Positions 13,701 to 27,561 of a stretch of 64,000 bases of DNA are shown here, in pieces. The notes below the pieces were generated by a model, which was not told the DNA's origin, made no database searches, and was given only the letters and a program-made list of their open reading frames with translations. The DNA comes from Apostichopus japonicus. Lineage: Eukaryota > Echinodermata > Holothuroidea > Aspidochirotida > Stichopodidae. Numbering within the stretch: position 1 is the stretch's first letter; the number at the start of each line of letters is the position of its first letter. A program made the position numbers and the translations under genes. The stretch lies in NCBI RefSeq assembly GCF_037975245.1, contig NC_092567.1, forward strand, positions 19,777,376 through 19,841,375. The letters are read 5' to 3'.

Positions 13701-14905
13701 AATCAAATTTACGACAAAAAGATCAGATGGACGAATTGCCATCAAACTGTCTTAAAAGGTGAAAGTTCAAGACCTAGGAGAATGTCGTGTGAATACGATA
13801 CAATTGTGTTTTTAGAGACTATAATTGTGTTAGATTTAATAAAATAAAAGCAATTAATCAGTTTTGTATCCCTTGAGGTTGCAGAAGATTTATTTCAAAT
13901 TCCAAGAGGTTCCTGACGTGTGTCTAGTAAAGAAGACAAAAGTTCGTAGGCAATTAGTTCATGCTTATTTGACGGACGCTAGGTTTGACATGTGTTATCT
14001 TTAACCAAAAAATACACAACCTGTTTTAATTTATCAAAACTGAACGATGCCGTTTGAAGTACGACATGACGGCGTCGAGGTGACATCCACGCAAGGACTT
14101 GAGCAAACAGCAAATCGAATGAATTGCGTAGAATAGTAGCAGAACCATTGTATGTTGCTGGGAAAAGAACAAGACTTGTTTATCCGTGGACTGTAAGGGG
14201 AAACAATGCTTCGCGATATGGAAAAATGATTTATGACAATTTAAACAGAATTAGGTCATTGTGATATCTAAAGGTTAAAATATTTGACAAACTTGGAACA
14301 GGTTTGGGGGCGAATGACATCACGTTTACGTCATACATGACTTTAGTTGTTATTTAAGAGAAAATCAGAACTAAATAATATTTATGCTCAAGTGGTAAAT
14401 CTTCAAACAACCAGTTAACTTATGTTGAAGACGTATTTTGCTTCTTGATTATTAAAAACCCAGGCTACTTATTGTCTTATTTGAGATATTATTGATAATT
14501 CTTTTGATAGGAAATGCCGCTTTCATTTTCTGTATCTATTAGGCTAAATTCTTTCATTGTTTAGATATGGCATGAAACATACATGATCTTGAAGATTCCT
14601 TGTGTGGGATTTAGTTAATGATTATTAATGAATTTATGCATTTTGTTTCTGACAACCATATAACCTAATATATAATAAGAATAAGAATAAGATTTTTTTA
14701 TCTTGCTCCACCCTTTATTCAACTTTTATGTTCTTCAGTTCAAACAAACATAAATGCATATCTTTTGAAATGTATACATTGTTATTTTTTTTCGAGAACA
14801 TTAAATATAAACTTACAAAGCATATACCGAGTTAACTCAATTTCAATCTTTAGATTTGGAATCTTGAGAAATATAATTGGAAAGAAGTTGGACGATCAGC
14901 TCAAT
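7789..14905. other. Long non-coding stretch, no supported gene
   Basis: Frames such as 7816-8100 (94 codons) and 11768-12073 (101 codons) are low-complexity Ser/Phe/Leu readings of pyrimidine-rich DNA and lack homology I can recognise. C-rich runs occur near 11372-11392. No element ends or RNA genes were recognised. Confidence 0.4.
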
Positions 14906-14995
14906 CATGCATAGTAAAATCGTGCATAGTAAAATTATGCATAGTAAAATCATGCATAGTAAAATCATGCATAGTAAAATCATGCATAGTAAAAT
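14906..14995 (+). repeat. 15-bp tandem repeat, six copies
   Basis: Six consecutive 15-bp units of (C/T)(A/G)TGCATAGTAAAAT are present. Copies 1, 4, 5 and 6 start with CA, copy 2 with CG and copy 3 with TA. The three identical last copies suggest recent expansion by slippage. Each unit holds a TGCATA core. Confidence 0.95.
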
Positions 14996-15693
14996 ATCGA
15001 CGACAATGATTAATGTTTGAATTTAATAATAGAGACTTAACATCAGATTTATCACCAAGGCGAAATTTTTCTAAAAGTGTTAGTGAAAAAAAGTGTTAAA
15101 GAGAACGAGCGGTGAAAGTGGTTCACTATTTCTGTATTTATACTTCATTCGAAAATCTAATTGGGTTATACCATAAAGTGATTGGCACAATTATGACATT
15201 ACAAAATAACATGATATCTATGACCAATGTGTTGTATACCTTGGTCTTCTCTATTAGTCCATGTTACACACATTCGTAAAATTGTTCTTCATAAAAGGTG
15301 ACAGGGGGGGCATGGCTTATTTGTAGCTCTGACGTAACTAATACATAACCGAAGAGAGAAAAAAACTGTTAACAAACTATTTTTCTACAACAAATGCCTG
15401 TCTAAAAGAACTGATAAACATATCAAAGTTAAAGGGCCTAACGATTCGACCCATGCAGGTTCTTCGTCAGAGGCTATCTTGCCTGCAGATAATATATAAC
15501 CAACTAGTTGTCAGGACGTAACACACACCGTTGATAATAAACAACAAATTAAAAATCTTGTTCAATGAGAATGCTATAGCCTTCAACCAAAACAATTAAA
15601 GCTCATTTTTAATAGAAACTGTTGCAACTAGGGTTCGCTTAGTATTGTACATCTCTGCACCATTCGTACAGTTCTCAGTATTTCGGCATATAG

Positions 15694-15899
15694 CCGGGCC
15701 CGTAGCCAGGGGGGCTAAGAGGGCGACCCCCCCCCCCCCCCTTGAGCATATTTTTTGTATTTTTGTATGATATCGCTAGTCATTTTAAAATAGAAAATGC
15801 TTAGATGCAACTTACAAGGCCTGGGAAGTGCCATTTCCAGCAATCTGGGAGGCGATTTCGGTCAAAATGTTCTTGTACGCTCCTCCCTACGCGCCTGCA
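15694..15899. mobile_element. Small TIR element (MITE-like)
   Basis: The left end has GGGCCCGTAGCCAGGGGGG. The right end, reverse-complemented, has GCAGGCGCGTAGGGAGGAGC, giving an imperfect inverted terminal repeat around CGTAG..AGG. A C14 run near 15727 follows the left end. The interior is AT-rich and non-coding. The target duplication is not clear, so the exact ends and superfamily are uncertain. Confidence 0.45.
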
Positions 15900-16966
15900 T
15901 AAACCGCTGATAAATTTCATACCATCATGGAAACCACATGTTAACGGTTTATAGTAAAATAATCCCTCCTTTTGGATACTTAAAAGTACACTACATTATA
16001 TTATTTTCAGAGCGTATATTAACACCATTAAATAAAGCGAAAGCTAACGCATCTTCCAGCACTTTGGCCTAATATACTGGTAAGTTGATAACACTTGTGG
16101 TTACGTACTTTCTGTCAACTCTAACAACCGTGCTCTCATTTCGTTTTTCATACCATCTAATATATCTTCGCTATTGATCCTAAGAAAAAAGGCTCTCATG
16201 ATTTGGCTTCTGTTCTTTACAAACTTTAGATCTGTTTTGCTTCCTCTAAATGTGAAGTTATACCGTCGAGGGTTTTTGGTGCGAGTGATTCCGTCTATGC
16301 ATCATCACGTTGGGGTAATATATTACAAGCGGTGAACGTCTGCAAAATCAATTCTAGTCGAAACTGACGTATATTTGCGAGGATTGAGCTAAAAAGGAAT
16401 CCTCTTCGGTCGTAATTTTGGCCTAAAATTGTTTCTTAAAGTGACAATAGCCTGTTCTTGACCTTTCCGGCGAAATGCCAATCCATTCGAGTTTGTAATT
16501 AAAGACATAATCGTGTACGAATCCAAACTGTCATAACTTGTCAACAGATAGTGACGAAACTGATAAAGTAAGACCACGTAATTTGTGGAAATCGGGCGAT
16601 GTCACTTTTTACTTCCCCTCCTTGAGATCTTCAAATATATTGTATCAAGATATGACTCAATCTAATTTTGCTTAGGGCTTTTTGAACACACGAAGTTTTT
16701 TTTTTAATGGTATAACTATAAAAATTAAATCAAGAAGAAAGTGCAACACTGGATCAAACTTTGTCAGTAAATCATGTAGCAAATAAAACCAGGTACAGCT
16801 GATACTTTGACAGGATATCAGTTTGCAGTATATCGATATTATTATTGTCACGATACATAAATTACCCGGTGTTGTTTTAAGAACAATATTATAATATATT
16901 GATTGCTTCCCGATAAATTGGAGATAAATTTGATGGATGACCAGCATATAACCAAAATGTTTCAAT
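15900..16966. other. Non-coding stretch
   Basis: No gene, RNA or element was recognised. The minus frame at 16672-16965 (97 codons) is hydrophobic and AT-driven, without support. Confidence 0.4.
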
Positions 16967-16967
16967 A

Positions 16968-17020
16968 CATATATATATTTGAATTAATTTGTATGTATAT
17001 AAATATATATATTTATATAT

Positions 17021-17068
<48 letters not shown>

Positions 17069-17102
17069 ATTATATATATATTATATATATATTTATATAT
17101 AT

Positions 17103-17153
<51 letters not shown>

Positions 17154-17181
17154 ATATATATAATATATATATATATATATA
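16968..17181. repeat. (AT)n microsatellite, interrupted
   Basis: About 210 bp of AT/TATA units has TT and AA interruptions (TTTATA, TATTATA). Long frames through it encode only Ile/Tyr repeats and are not genes. Confidence 0.95.
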
Positions 17182-20100
17182 CAGCGAGGTACATTCTTAT
17201 CGTAAAACATAATTGACATAGCAGTAACGCTGGATGAAGGTTTGAACACCTTCCTTGCAAAATTTATGATACTGCAGTGAATGAGGCGTGTCTCGTTTAA
17301 TATTGTGATGTTTAATTTATGATACGCAAACTGCGTCACATAGATTAATGCATCAGCTATTAAGAGAAACAGACTTACATATTTAATGGAACCTATCGAG
17401 AAAAAAGAATCATATGTCTCCATCAGTATGTGAGAGCAATGGACCAGCGAGAAGATAATAATGGCTTCTTATGTGTTCTTGAGTTCAAGTTTTAAGTCCA
17501 GTCTTAAAAATGATCAGTATTTTCAAGATTATCATTTTAAAGTAATGATTGTTTTAACTATTGACAAATTAAGATCATTATGCATTGTATAAGATACGAT
17601 GGTTTATGGACTCTAAATGTACTGTTCTATGTGTTCATTGCATGAATGTGGAATGTTCTATTATTATAAGAAATGTACAGTATACCCGACATCTCATCAT
17701 ATTAGCCAACACACAAGCGAAGTGAACTGGTGTCATCATTGGTGTTTACGCACATCGTTGAAGCTGAACAACATAATGGTTATGTATAAGTGGTTAGGTT
17801 TCACTGTGGTCATTATTCGTGAAACATTATGACCCGGCTCAACTTTGAATAACATGATTATAAATGCTCATCATAATTATTCTGAAATTAACAGCCGGGA
17901 TATAGGGTAGACAAACAAATTAATGTTTATTAGCATATTATGGACTTTCCTATTTATCAATAAGAACTAGCTCTTAATAACTCTTTCTTTAATACTTTGG
18001 TTATTTTTCGTTTCAAATATTTTGTAACGTTTGAATTATTTATTTGCTCTCAATCTCATTTTTACTGTTTTTATAGTCAAATGTTGGCATGGATAAACGA
18101 TAATTAAATTGATATTGGTGGATGGTACAGTTGACATTTAGTGAATTATTTCATTAAGTCTTATAATCATACCCTATTTTAATGTAAACTGCTCTTTATT
18201 CTTGCATGTTTATATGAAAATCCCTGTATATAGAAGACGAAGATGTGTTTAACAAAGTTTCATGCTGTTCTTATAATTCTAACACCGGGAACCCGAGCCT
18301 CGCTCAACTGGCTAGTATTACAGTTTTAACTCATTGTGAACATTACACAATTTTATGAGAAAACCGGGCATTTATCCTGTTTTGTACCGTCATAACAATA
18401 TAACACTTACATGGATTTCAAAACTTCCGTAATCTTTTGACATTTCGAATAAGCAACCAATTTCACAAATACCACTTTTCTATAAGTACTGTATGGTTAA
18501 TAAAGAAAAGTATCTTCCGGTTTGAAAATACGTGCATTATGGCATTCTCCGTTTTTCTTGTATACCGTCATCATAATATAATATCATTAAATAAAAAGAG
18601 GAAAATGCCACAGGGTACCGTTGACATATAAAAAAAAAAACACATCCGCTTTTTCATATACCACTTTAATATCTATAGGAGAAATTAAATATGGTAATGA
18701 ATACATAAAGTCATGCAATACACTAAGGTGTCATGATCACAAAAAAAAAAATTCCCGTCTGTTTCGTAACTTATTAGACTCAGTCACAATATTACACTTG
18801 GCAAGAATTTGAAAACTGCAACAACATGAGTTAAGTGTTTTATACCACCTCTCTGATAAGTTTACAACATTTTATAGGACAAATTTGATCAATTTATTGA
18901 TTAAATACAAAATGATTACAAATGCTTGAAAAACAATAACACTAAAATCTGTATAATCACTCATTTTATGTTAATTAATAAGTGACAAAACCAAACAACA
19001 AAAGGCTTGCCGAGTTTTATTTGGAACGCTAAAATCATGCAGCTCCAGAGGTTGCTATGATGTTTGTAATTATTCACACACGGTAATTGCAACATGGTGT
19101 CACATTAGAGTAGATAGGACAGTGTATTTTACTATTGGTAATGATAAGCTTGGTCATCTTTTGCATGAATGAACAAGCTGTTGTGTATTCAAACTTTTAA
19201 TCCAGGGAACCAGTCAGATCTAGTATAATGATGCTGACTAGGTAGTAGGAATGTGTCAGCATTATAGGGGCAGGTATGAATAGGGAAGGCTTGGGTAGAC
19301 TGAGAATGCTATAGAATTGCTCACAATGTCCAGGTGATCCTATTGTCTGCGCTAATAGATGCAACATATTTTCTTTACAATGGACTAGCTATTACATGTA
19401 TAGGCTAGTGCTGAACAAACACATCACTCTTAGCTAAAACACCATGCTGTGAGAGTCATATGATTTCTATATGTATATCTCTTGGTAAGGCGCCCGATTT
19501 AATTTTCCGTTGCAACACATGGCATGGGATTTATTTCACTTATGAAAACCTATATAAGCCGGGAGGCCAAAATGTTGTGAATTTGGATTTCATCATTGGC
19601 AAGAATTGTGTTGGGAAAAGTCGCCTGGGTACCAGAATCTTGATAGAGTCTGAGGAGGGCAGCTGTTTGTTGGCAGTATTGGATGCTGACCTGTATCGCT
19701 ACAGCTGTACTACGGGGCTTACCAAGGGACGTCAAATGTGATATCATTTGCCACTTTTATATCCGTTTGGGATTCAACGAGAATAACGAGTGACTTTCAT
19801 CTTACTGGGATAATCAATCCACACTGACTGGTGTAACATCTTATACTACTGAAGAGCGGTAGAACTTTATGATTGTAACATCTATAGTTACGAGAACTGT
19901 CTCTTACTGAGAAGCATTGGACACTGGAACATCGTCGAATTTTGAACTTTAAATATTGTGTTCACAAGTAAACTTATTCTCAACTACTGGTAATATCGTA
20001 TTGTAAAATCAACACTATTGAGGTATGAGTAATTACGTAGTTTTTCTGGGGCAAACAAACTACTTGGGCATTGAGTAAATCATACGTTTTGGAAAACAAC

Positions 20101-22830
20101 CAAATTTTGTCTGAGCACCTAAAACATGTTAAACTCCTGTAAAAGGTTTCAACTTTGAAGTATCTCAATTCCATGCTTGCAGCAGGAGAATATTAGAATC
20201 CATGGTATTATTGACTTAGAATTATATTCATTTATTTATTTAAGAAAGAAGAGACTTTGATGAATTAAATTTGTATTATTAAGATTACTTGGATGTCTTT
20301 GTGAATTACTTAATTGTACTGTGTCTTTATATCGGTCGGATAGCCTCCATTCGAACGCGCTAAATTGTACCCCGCTCTTGTAGGTGACACATGGTAATTG
20401 TCTGTGAAAACACAGCGAGAGGTATACTCGATACTTGTTCTTAATACAGCCAAGAGACATTTATTTTATAATGAATGTATTTATTTCATATTTGCTACTA
20501 TTTCTGTTTAACTTTATGAATTATTGGTTGCAATTTTCAATTTAATGTACTAACAGTTCACATTTTCGTGAGCACTATATTATATACATATTAAGACTTG
20601 GAGAAACACTTTTACGGTTAAAAGTCACTGTTTGGTATATCTTAACTTAGAACTTGTGGAATACTGTTTTGGACTTCTCATCACGACAAAACCTTGATCA
20701 TTTTAAGACATTGTCAAAAAAAATTGAGATTATTGATTTCATCTATTCAACATTTTTAATTCAAGTATCATCATTTAAAGTGGATGCATCTGAATATAGC
20801 GACACTCATGTTGATACCGTATGGTAAACCATTTACATCCTTAGCGGTTTTGGAAGCTGGAAATGTACCCAGTCCAAGTGTGAAAACTATAGTACAAACT
20901 ATAGAAAACCACCTTTAAAACAACAAGCAATATTTTCGCCATTGTTATCCGTCATGTTCCCTTTTGAAAGAAAACAAGGAATATCTGACAACACTGTTGC
21001 CAAGTTCTTCCTTCACATGCCAAGAATATAATTAACTCTGAACATTTATCTTAATGGCAATATTATTTATTATCAAAAATAATTATGACAAATATAAACT
21101 ATAATGCTTGTAGGTATCCCATACGTTCTGAGAAATGAAATCGTTTTCAAAATGTTAAAGATGTTACTTCGTCTCATCGGAATCCAACAATAATGTATGC
21201 CGGATTTTGCATGACGTCATCTTTTTTCCATTTCCTGAAGTTCGATTGAGAGCCGATAGTAGTTAATATATAGATAGTAAAAAAAAAAGTACAAGAGCGA
21301 TTATAACTAGTTACGGAAACAGCGTTCGTAGAAAATATGGTGTCTGGCATCATCGTTTAAAGGTTTTCCTCCAAACTCAGAATACCTAGCTACGGGCGTT
21401 TTATATGCATGGCGAGAGTTGTTAGATGGCAAACTAACTAACCTCGATAATCTTTACTTTGATTGACTCATTAGAATTTAAATTGTGAAGTCAAAGTGAA
21501 GAAACATTTTGAAACATTTCCAAACTGGTTTTTAAATGTGTCTGTTACTACTATAAAATGTCTCAAGGTTACGAAATGTTGATGTGCTAAAACTCTTAAA
21601 ATTAGCCTATCACAAAATCTAATTATCATCTCCAATATTCTAACAACGAGTGGGAGTGATAAAAACGTATTATTACAAACACAAAAATAGAACCCAGTCC
21701 AACTGACATTGCGAGAGAACTAAAATAATATTCACATAAACAGTGTTCCCCTTAAACACGATTTTCTTTAATCCAATTTTTGACACTTTGAAAATGTTTT
21801 GTTTGATTATGTCGCGTCATAGTTAAGTTTATCATGCAGCCCACATTTCAATAACGAGGTTGTAATTGTTAATGCAGGAATTTATGTAATGGCATAAAAA
21901 TAGTGTTTACGTGCATTGTATAATATAATGCAGTGTAAAATGTTTGTACTTTTGACAACTATTTTTAAAACGAGCAAATTAAGAAATCAATGTCATTTAT
22001 TTTGAACGATGCAGGTTGGTATGTCATTACCTAGAAATACCGAGATGAAGTTAACTACCGAGTAAAGCGGAAACCGTCCGATACTTACCCTGCCCTTCAT
22101 CAACAGGAACACGTGTCCTCCATTTTGCGTTCCTTTCATAAATCACAAATTACCGTTATCCATTATCGTATCTTTTGTTGTTCAAAAAAGAAACATTTTG
22201 CCACTTTGTTGAAAAAATTGCACAGACATTCTATGTTTCAAGAAAGTTTTGAGGGGACTTTTTTATGGGTTGCCCCTTCAAAGTCATACATGTCAAATAA
22301 TACCCTCTTTAAGTTTATTCTCCTCTCCCCGCGATTTGAACATTCTAAGGCCGCCCCTGTCTTCCTGAGTCGTTCGAATTATGTCAATCATTTGAATACT
22401 ATACTTTTAACAGGCCGTGTCTATGGTGTAAAGTTAACGTGTATAGTGAGTATACATCATAACCACAACCATACAGCTGGAGAACTATAACACGTGGACC
22501 GAAATGTTCTTTAAAAGAAAATAGCGAAAGAGATTCGTGATCAAACGTGGGGCAACTTCTGCATTGGTGGTGATCCACATGTACAGAATGAAATTAAATA
22601 TTCTTGAAATTAAATCGAATAATTATTCTTTCGAACCCATTTATATATACTCTATTCATGCGTCCTCAATTAATAATATCTGTTTCAGTTTCGGTTTGCC
22701 TTTGAAGATGATCTTGCCATGATCGTTATGTCAGGCCCTATGCAGTCGATCAGCAGTTTGTTAAAATTTGTTATCTCTCTTTCTCTCTTTGTTTTCTACT
22801 TGAGAAAAATATGATAGCCTCGCCGAGGTA
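17182..22830. other. Long non-coding stretch, no supported gene
   Basis: Open frames at 19460-19741 (93 codons) and 22113-22490 (125 codons) are the longest, but neither has recognisable motifs. A perfect CRE octamer, TGACGTCA, sits at 21212-21219. Confidence 0.4.
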
Positions 22831-22987
<157 letters not shown>

Positions 22988-23927
22988 TACTCAATACCGC
23001 TTCCAACGCTCACTGTAACCCCAGAGTAACGTTTCAATGAGTTATGCAATCAAGCCAAATGACGTCATCAGTCGGATGTTATCAATTTATATCTGTGGTA
23101 TTTGTCTCAACTGAGGAATTTTAAAGCACACTGACTTCAGAATTTTAAATCAAGATTAAGTTTAATCGGATGTGTAGACCACACATGTTATTTACTAATC
23201 TCATATGAAACACAGCAAGAACGGATTTCATACTCTCTGAAAGCAAACTTAACAATGGTTAGGTAAAGGTAGGAATAGTGACGTCAGAACATGACGTAGC
23301 ATGTGAGATGATAAAAGGTGATGTGAAACAGAACAAACATTCTGGTCAAACACGTGTAAATCAAATTTACTTAATCGGAAAGGTAAATATTGAGAAAAAG
23401 ATTTGGTCCATCAGCTCACGGCTTGTGATTATCAAAAACCCTAGCTGATATACACTTTATTAATGTTCAAAGACTGCAAATATTAACAATAAGCCATTTT
23501 CCCTTTCTTTGAGACATTTAATGGGCAACGCTATAATGTGAAGCAGAGCTAACGTTGACTGTTCTGAAATTTCCGAAACATTTTGACATTACCAAGTACA
23601 GAACAATGTAGTGTATTGGAATAGTAAGCAAAAAATAAACACAAAACATGGTAATCTTGAAAGCGATATGAAAATAAATAGAACCATTGGCCTAATGCTA
23701 CACGCCAATTAAGCAAATTGTGACATTAAACTTGTAAGATATGTATATTAAGTTAAGTAGGGCTAATTAATAAAGTTCAACATTTAAGACAGATAGCTAC
23801 AAAATAGGGTCACAGCGGCTGTCTCGACCAGTTAATATATTTAGCCGAGCTTTCGTTTAGACTTGGCTGCATGGTTTCCTCAAGCATTTCATCGTAACTG
23901 AAACTACGGAGAGCCAAACGTACCATC

Positions 23928-23952
23928 AATGTCGAAAAAGAAAGTGAAGTGT

Positions 23953-24000
<48 letters not shown>

Positions 24001-24095
24001 GTCCAATTTAAAATCAACCTGTTAATACTGCATATGAACATGTCGAAATAAAAATACACTATTAACTTGGACACTTCACTGTCTTTTTCGACATT
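23928..24095. mobile_element. Short inverted-repeat element holding (AT)n
   Basis: The left arm 23928-23952 and right arm 24071-24095 match as reverse complements at 24 of 25 positions (AATGTCGAAAAAGA, then A or C, then AGTGAAGTGT). Between them are an (AT)n run (23955-23998) and about 70 bp of AT-rich DNA. The arrangement fits a MITE whose interior carries a microsatellite. No target duplication is clear. Confidence 0.55.
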
Positions 24096-25693
24096 TATGG
24101 AATGTAAAAACTGTCAAATGATACAGGTACAAAAAGTACCTATCCACTGCTTGCATCATAAATATATAACATTCAGTCTAAACACTATCAATTCTCGTTA
24201 TGCATAACAACTGCAACAACAAGTCAAACAATTACCTCATTAAATACTTTTATGATTAATATCATGCGGACTATTCAATCAACATATTACAATATACCAA
24301 TTGGTTTGGTTAGTGTCGTCACTTAATTTTTGAATTTTTTTCTTTCAACCGAATAATTACTTAGAGAAAAATGAAATGAATCAGTTCCAAACCTGCATTA
24401 CCGAATGTCATATTCATACCTTTACTAACTAATATCCGTTGCAACACTAAACGCGTATGGATAAGTATAAACAAGTCAATCTTATTCTTCCCCTTCAAAA
24501 AGCATCACGTCATTTTTTTCTTTCAGAAATCTACATACTTCATGTTAATCACAACCCCGGTACACTAATGTATTTTTTCAATATATACCGCAGTCACTAA
24601 TTCTTGGTCAAGAGGGGGCAATACAGTCATTATTTCATTACCCTAAATTCCTGCCAAATTAAGTGATATCCTACATGAAAGAAGAAAAAAACTAGAGATC
24701 ACCATCCCGTTGATTTTATGGTATAGTGGGCATCTTGAGGGAGAACGCATTAAATTATTAAAGTCATTTGGGAAATCTGTCATTTTCGACTGTTGTCAAG
24801 TATCAAATGGGGCTTGATTTTGCGTAGATCTAGTGTAACATATCAATGATTTAGGCAATGCGTGATATCTTGGTCATAAGTCTGCAACATTTCTTTAATA
24901 GCACATCAATGATACTTTTCCTTGACTTTTGACTAGCGTTCATCTAACGATATATGTGGGTTTCTTAACAGATTAAACAGTGGTCATGATGAAGATAGAG
25001 TACGGAGTCACCCGTCCACGGAGATTTGTACAAGATACCCTCTAGAAATATGGATCAGGTAATTCTACAAGATTTTTCCAATGATATGCATTTTACATAA
25101 CCTTCATCCACTCCCACCATTTGTTGCCTCGAATACTATCAAACATTCTCTTTTCAATTCACTGGCTTGTTAATGGACGATGACGTCATTGCGAGAATCA
25201 AATTGATATCTATAAAATAACAGCGTATCAGTTTTTTTTTTTGTTGTTGGACATTTTGAACTTTTTCTGAACCTTGTCGTCATAAGCTGTACCCATAGAC
25301 ATCATAGGATAAGTTCAAACGATTCTACTTACCGGGAAGATGCAATTACTTTTCTTTTACTTCGGCCTTTCGATGTTTTGTTTACTGCGTATCTATAGTT
25401 ATTATCACGTTAATATTTTAATGGTATTCCATACTTTTCTTCTTATTTTTCCTTAAATTTGGCAATGTTTAACCAGGTTTTTTTGTAGTAATATCAAGGT
25501 CGTTCTGTTTGATGTAGTTCACTTGTTGACTCTTATGAATCTTATACCTCATCTGATAAGTGTCAATCTCGTGTCCTTGGGTGTTGTATTATATTTAAAT
25601 GCTTACGTCAGACTGATCAAATGGTAACAATCTGTGATATGCCAGGCTGGCCATGTCAAAGGAAAGCTGTTATCTGAGCCATGAAAACTTCAA
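24096..25693. other. Non-coding stretch
   Basis: No gene or repeat was recognised apart from a CRE octamer at 25191-25198. Confidence 0.4.
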
Positions 25694-25764
25694 GCCTCCA
25701 CCGGGATTCGAACCCGGGCCTCCCGCTCTGTACGCGGACACCCTAACCACTAGACTATGGACGC
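25694..25764 (-). tRNA. tRNA-like sequence (SINE head or tRNA pseudogene)
   Basis: On the minus strand a 71-nt cloverleaf can be drawn. The acceptor is GCGTCCA with TGGAGGC (one G-G mismatch). The A-box region is TAGTCTAGTGGTTAGGGTG, the anticodon stem TCCGC/GCGGG, and the T arm is CCGGG-TTCGAAT-CCCGG. The loop GTACAGA would give anticodon ACA with an unusual G32. No normal nuclear cytosolic tRNA set uses ACA for Cys, so I favour a tRNA-derived repeat over a working gene. The arms resemble the Glu/Asp/Gly group. Confidence 0.5.
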
Positions 25765-25841
25765 TGATTGTATGTCCATAGGTTCGAAACCGGTAAGGAA
25801 GGTCGTAATTCCACTGTAGGCGTTTGTCACCTGTATGAAAC

Positions 25842-26028
<187 letters not shown>

Positions 26029-26546
26029 CATGTATAACGATGTAGGTTGAGTTCGTACGTTTAAAGTGTGTAACATGATCAATTACATATTAGAAACACG
26101 ATCATTGGACGAGGTTAGCCTTGTAACTTAAAATGTCCATTATTTGAGAAAGGCCTTCAATAACAGCAGCTGCATAACTATTTATTCCCTTTGCTTTAAA
26201 TGTAATCCGCGAAAAGGTCTCGACACCTTCTGTAACCATTCCGCACTATAAAGCTTTTATGAGGTTATGGATCTTGGTCATATTACCACATTGTACATAG
26301 CCTATCAAATCATGTAATAAGAGTTACATTTTGTACATCTTTAAAGGCCAATTTATTGATACAAATTTGTCTCAATAAATTGTTCCTCTAAAGTTTACTG
26401 TCTAGTTTTGATTTATTAAACCTGCTTCATTTGGTTGAGAACTATCTCTAGTGAAGGTTTTACGTAAACTGTTTTTGGACTTTGAATTGTGCCTTACATA
26501 GTACACAGGTCCGGTTTGGTTTTATTGACTGTACGTTTCTCCGAAT

Positions 26547-27561
26547 ACCAATACCAATAAACCAATACCAATATACCAATACCAATTTACCAATACCAAT
26601 ATACCAATGACAATATATCAATACCAATATACCAATGCCAATATACCAATACCAATTTACCAATACCAATATACCAATACAAATAAACCAATACCAATAT
26701 ACCAATACACCAATACCAATATACCAATATCAATATATCAATATACCAATATACCAATATACCAATTTACCAATACCAATATACCAATGCCAATATACCA
26801 ATGCCAATATACCAATGGCAATATACCAATACCAATATACCAATGCCAATATACCAATGCCAATAAACCAATACCAATATACCAATGCCAATATACCAAT
26901 AGCAATATACCAATACCAATTTACCAATACCAATATACCAATACAAATAAACCAATACCAATATACCAATACACCAATACCAATATACCAATATCAATAT
27001 ATCAATATACCAATATACCAATTTACCAATACCAATATACCAATGCCAATATACCAATGCCAATATACCAATGGCAATATACCAATACCAATATACCAAT
27101 GCCAATATACCAATGCCAATAAACCAATACCAATTTACCAATACCAATATACCAATGGCAATATACCAATACCAATTTACCAATACCAATATACCAATAC
27201 AAATAAACCAATACCAATATACCAATACACCAATACCAATATACCAATATCAATATATCAATATACCAATATACCAATTTACCAATACCAATATACCAAT
27301 GCCAATATACCAATGCCAATATACCAATGCCAATATACCAATACCAATTTACCAATACCAATATACCAATGTCAATATACCAATACCAATATACCAATGC
27401 CAATATACCAATACCAATTTACCAATACCAATATACCAATGTCAATATACCAATACCAATAAACCAATACCAATATACCAATGCCAATATACCAATGCCA
27501 ATATACCAACACCAATTTACCAATACCAATATACCAATACCAATATACCAATACCAATATA
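26547..27561 (+). repeat. CCAAT minisatellite with higher-order structure
   Basis: About 1 kb is built from alternating ATACCAAT and (A/G)CCAAT pieces, giving a 14-bp basic unit, with TTACCAAT and AAACCAAT variants. A distinctive block around AAATAAACCAATACC recurs at 26681, 26945 and 27201, so a unit of about 256-264 bp has itself been copied. All six frames stay largely open because the array has almost no stop codons. Predicted NIPIPIYQYQ-type proteins are therefore artefacts. The array ends abruptly at CTAACCGC. Confidence 0.95.

Noticed and set aside
19460-19741. 93-codon frame with a GKNCVGKSRLG stretch that looks vaguely like a P-loop
   Set aside because: The spacing does not match GxxxxGK[ST] with the usual strand and helix context, and nothing else of an NTPase is present.
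22113-22490. 125-codon plus-strand frame as a gene
   Set aside because: There is no recognisable motif, no splice context and no codon pattern. A frame this length can occur by chance among 64 kb.
25694-25764. A working tRNA-Cys gene with anticodon ACA
   Set aside because: The anticodon is not normally used, position 32 is G, the acceptor has a G-G mismatch, and similar tRNA-like heads in this window are SINE parts.
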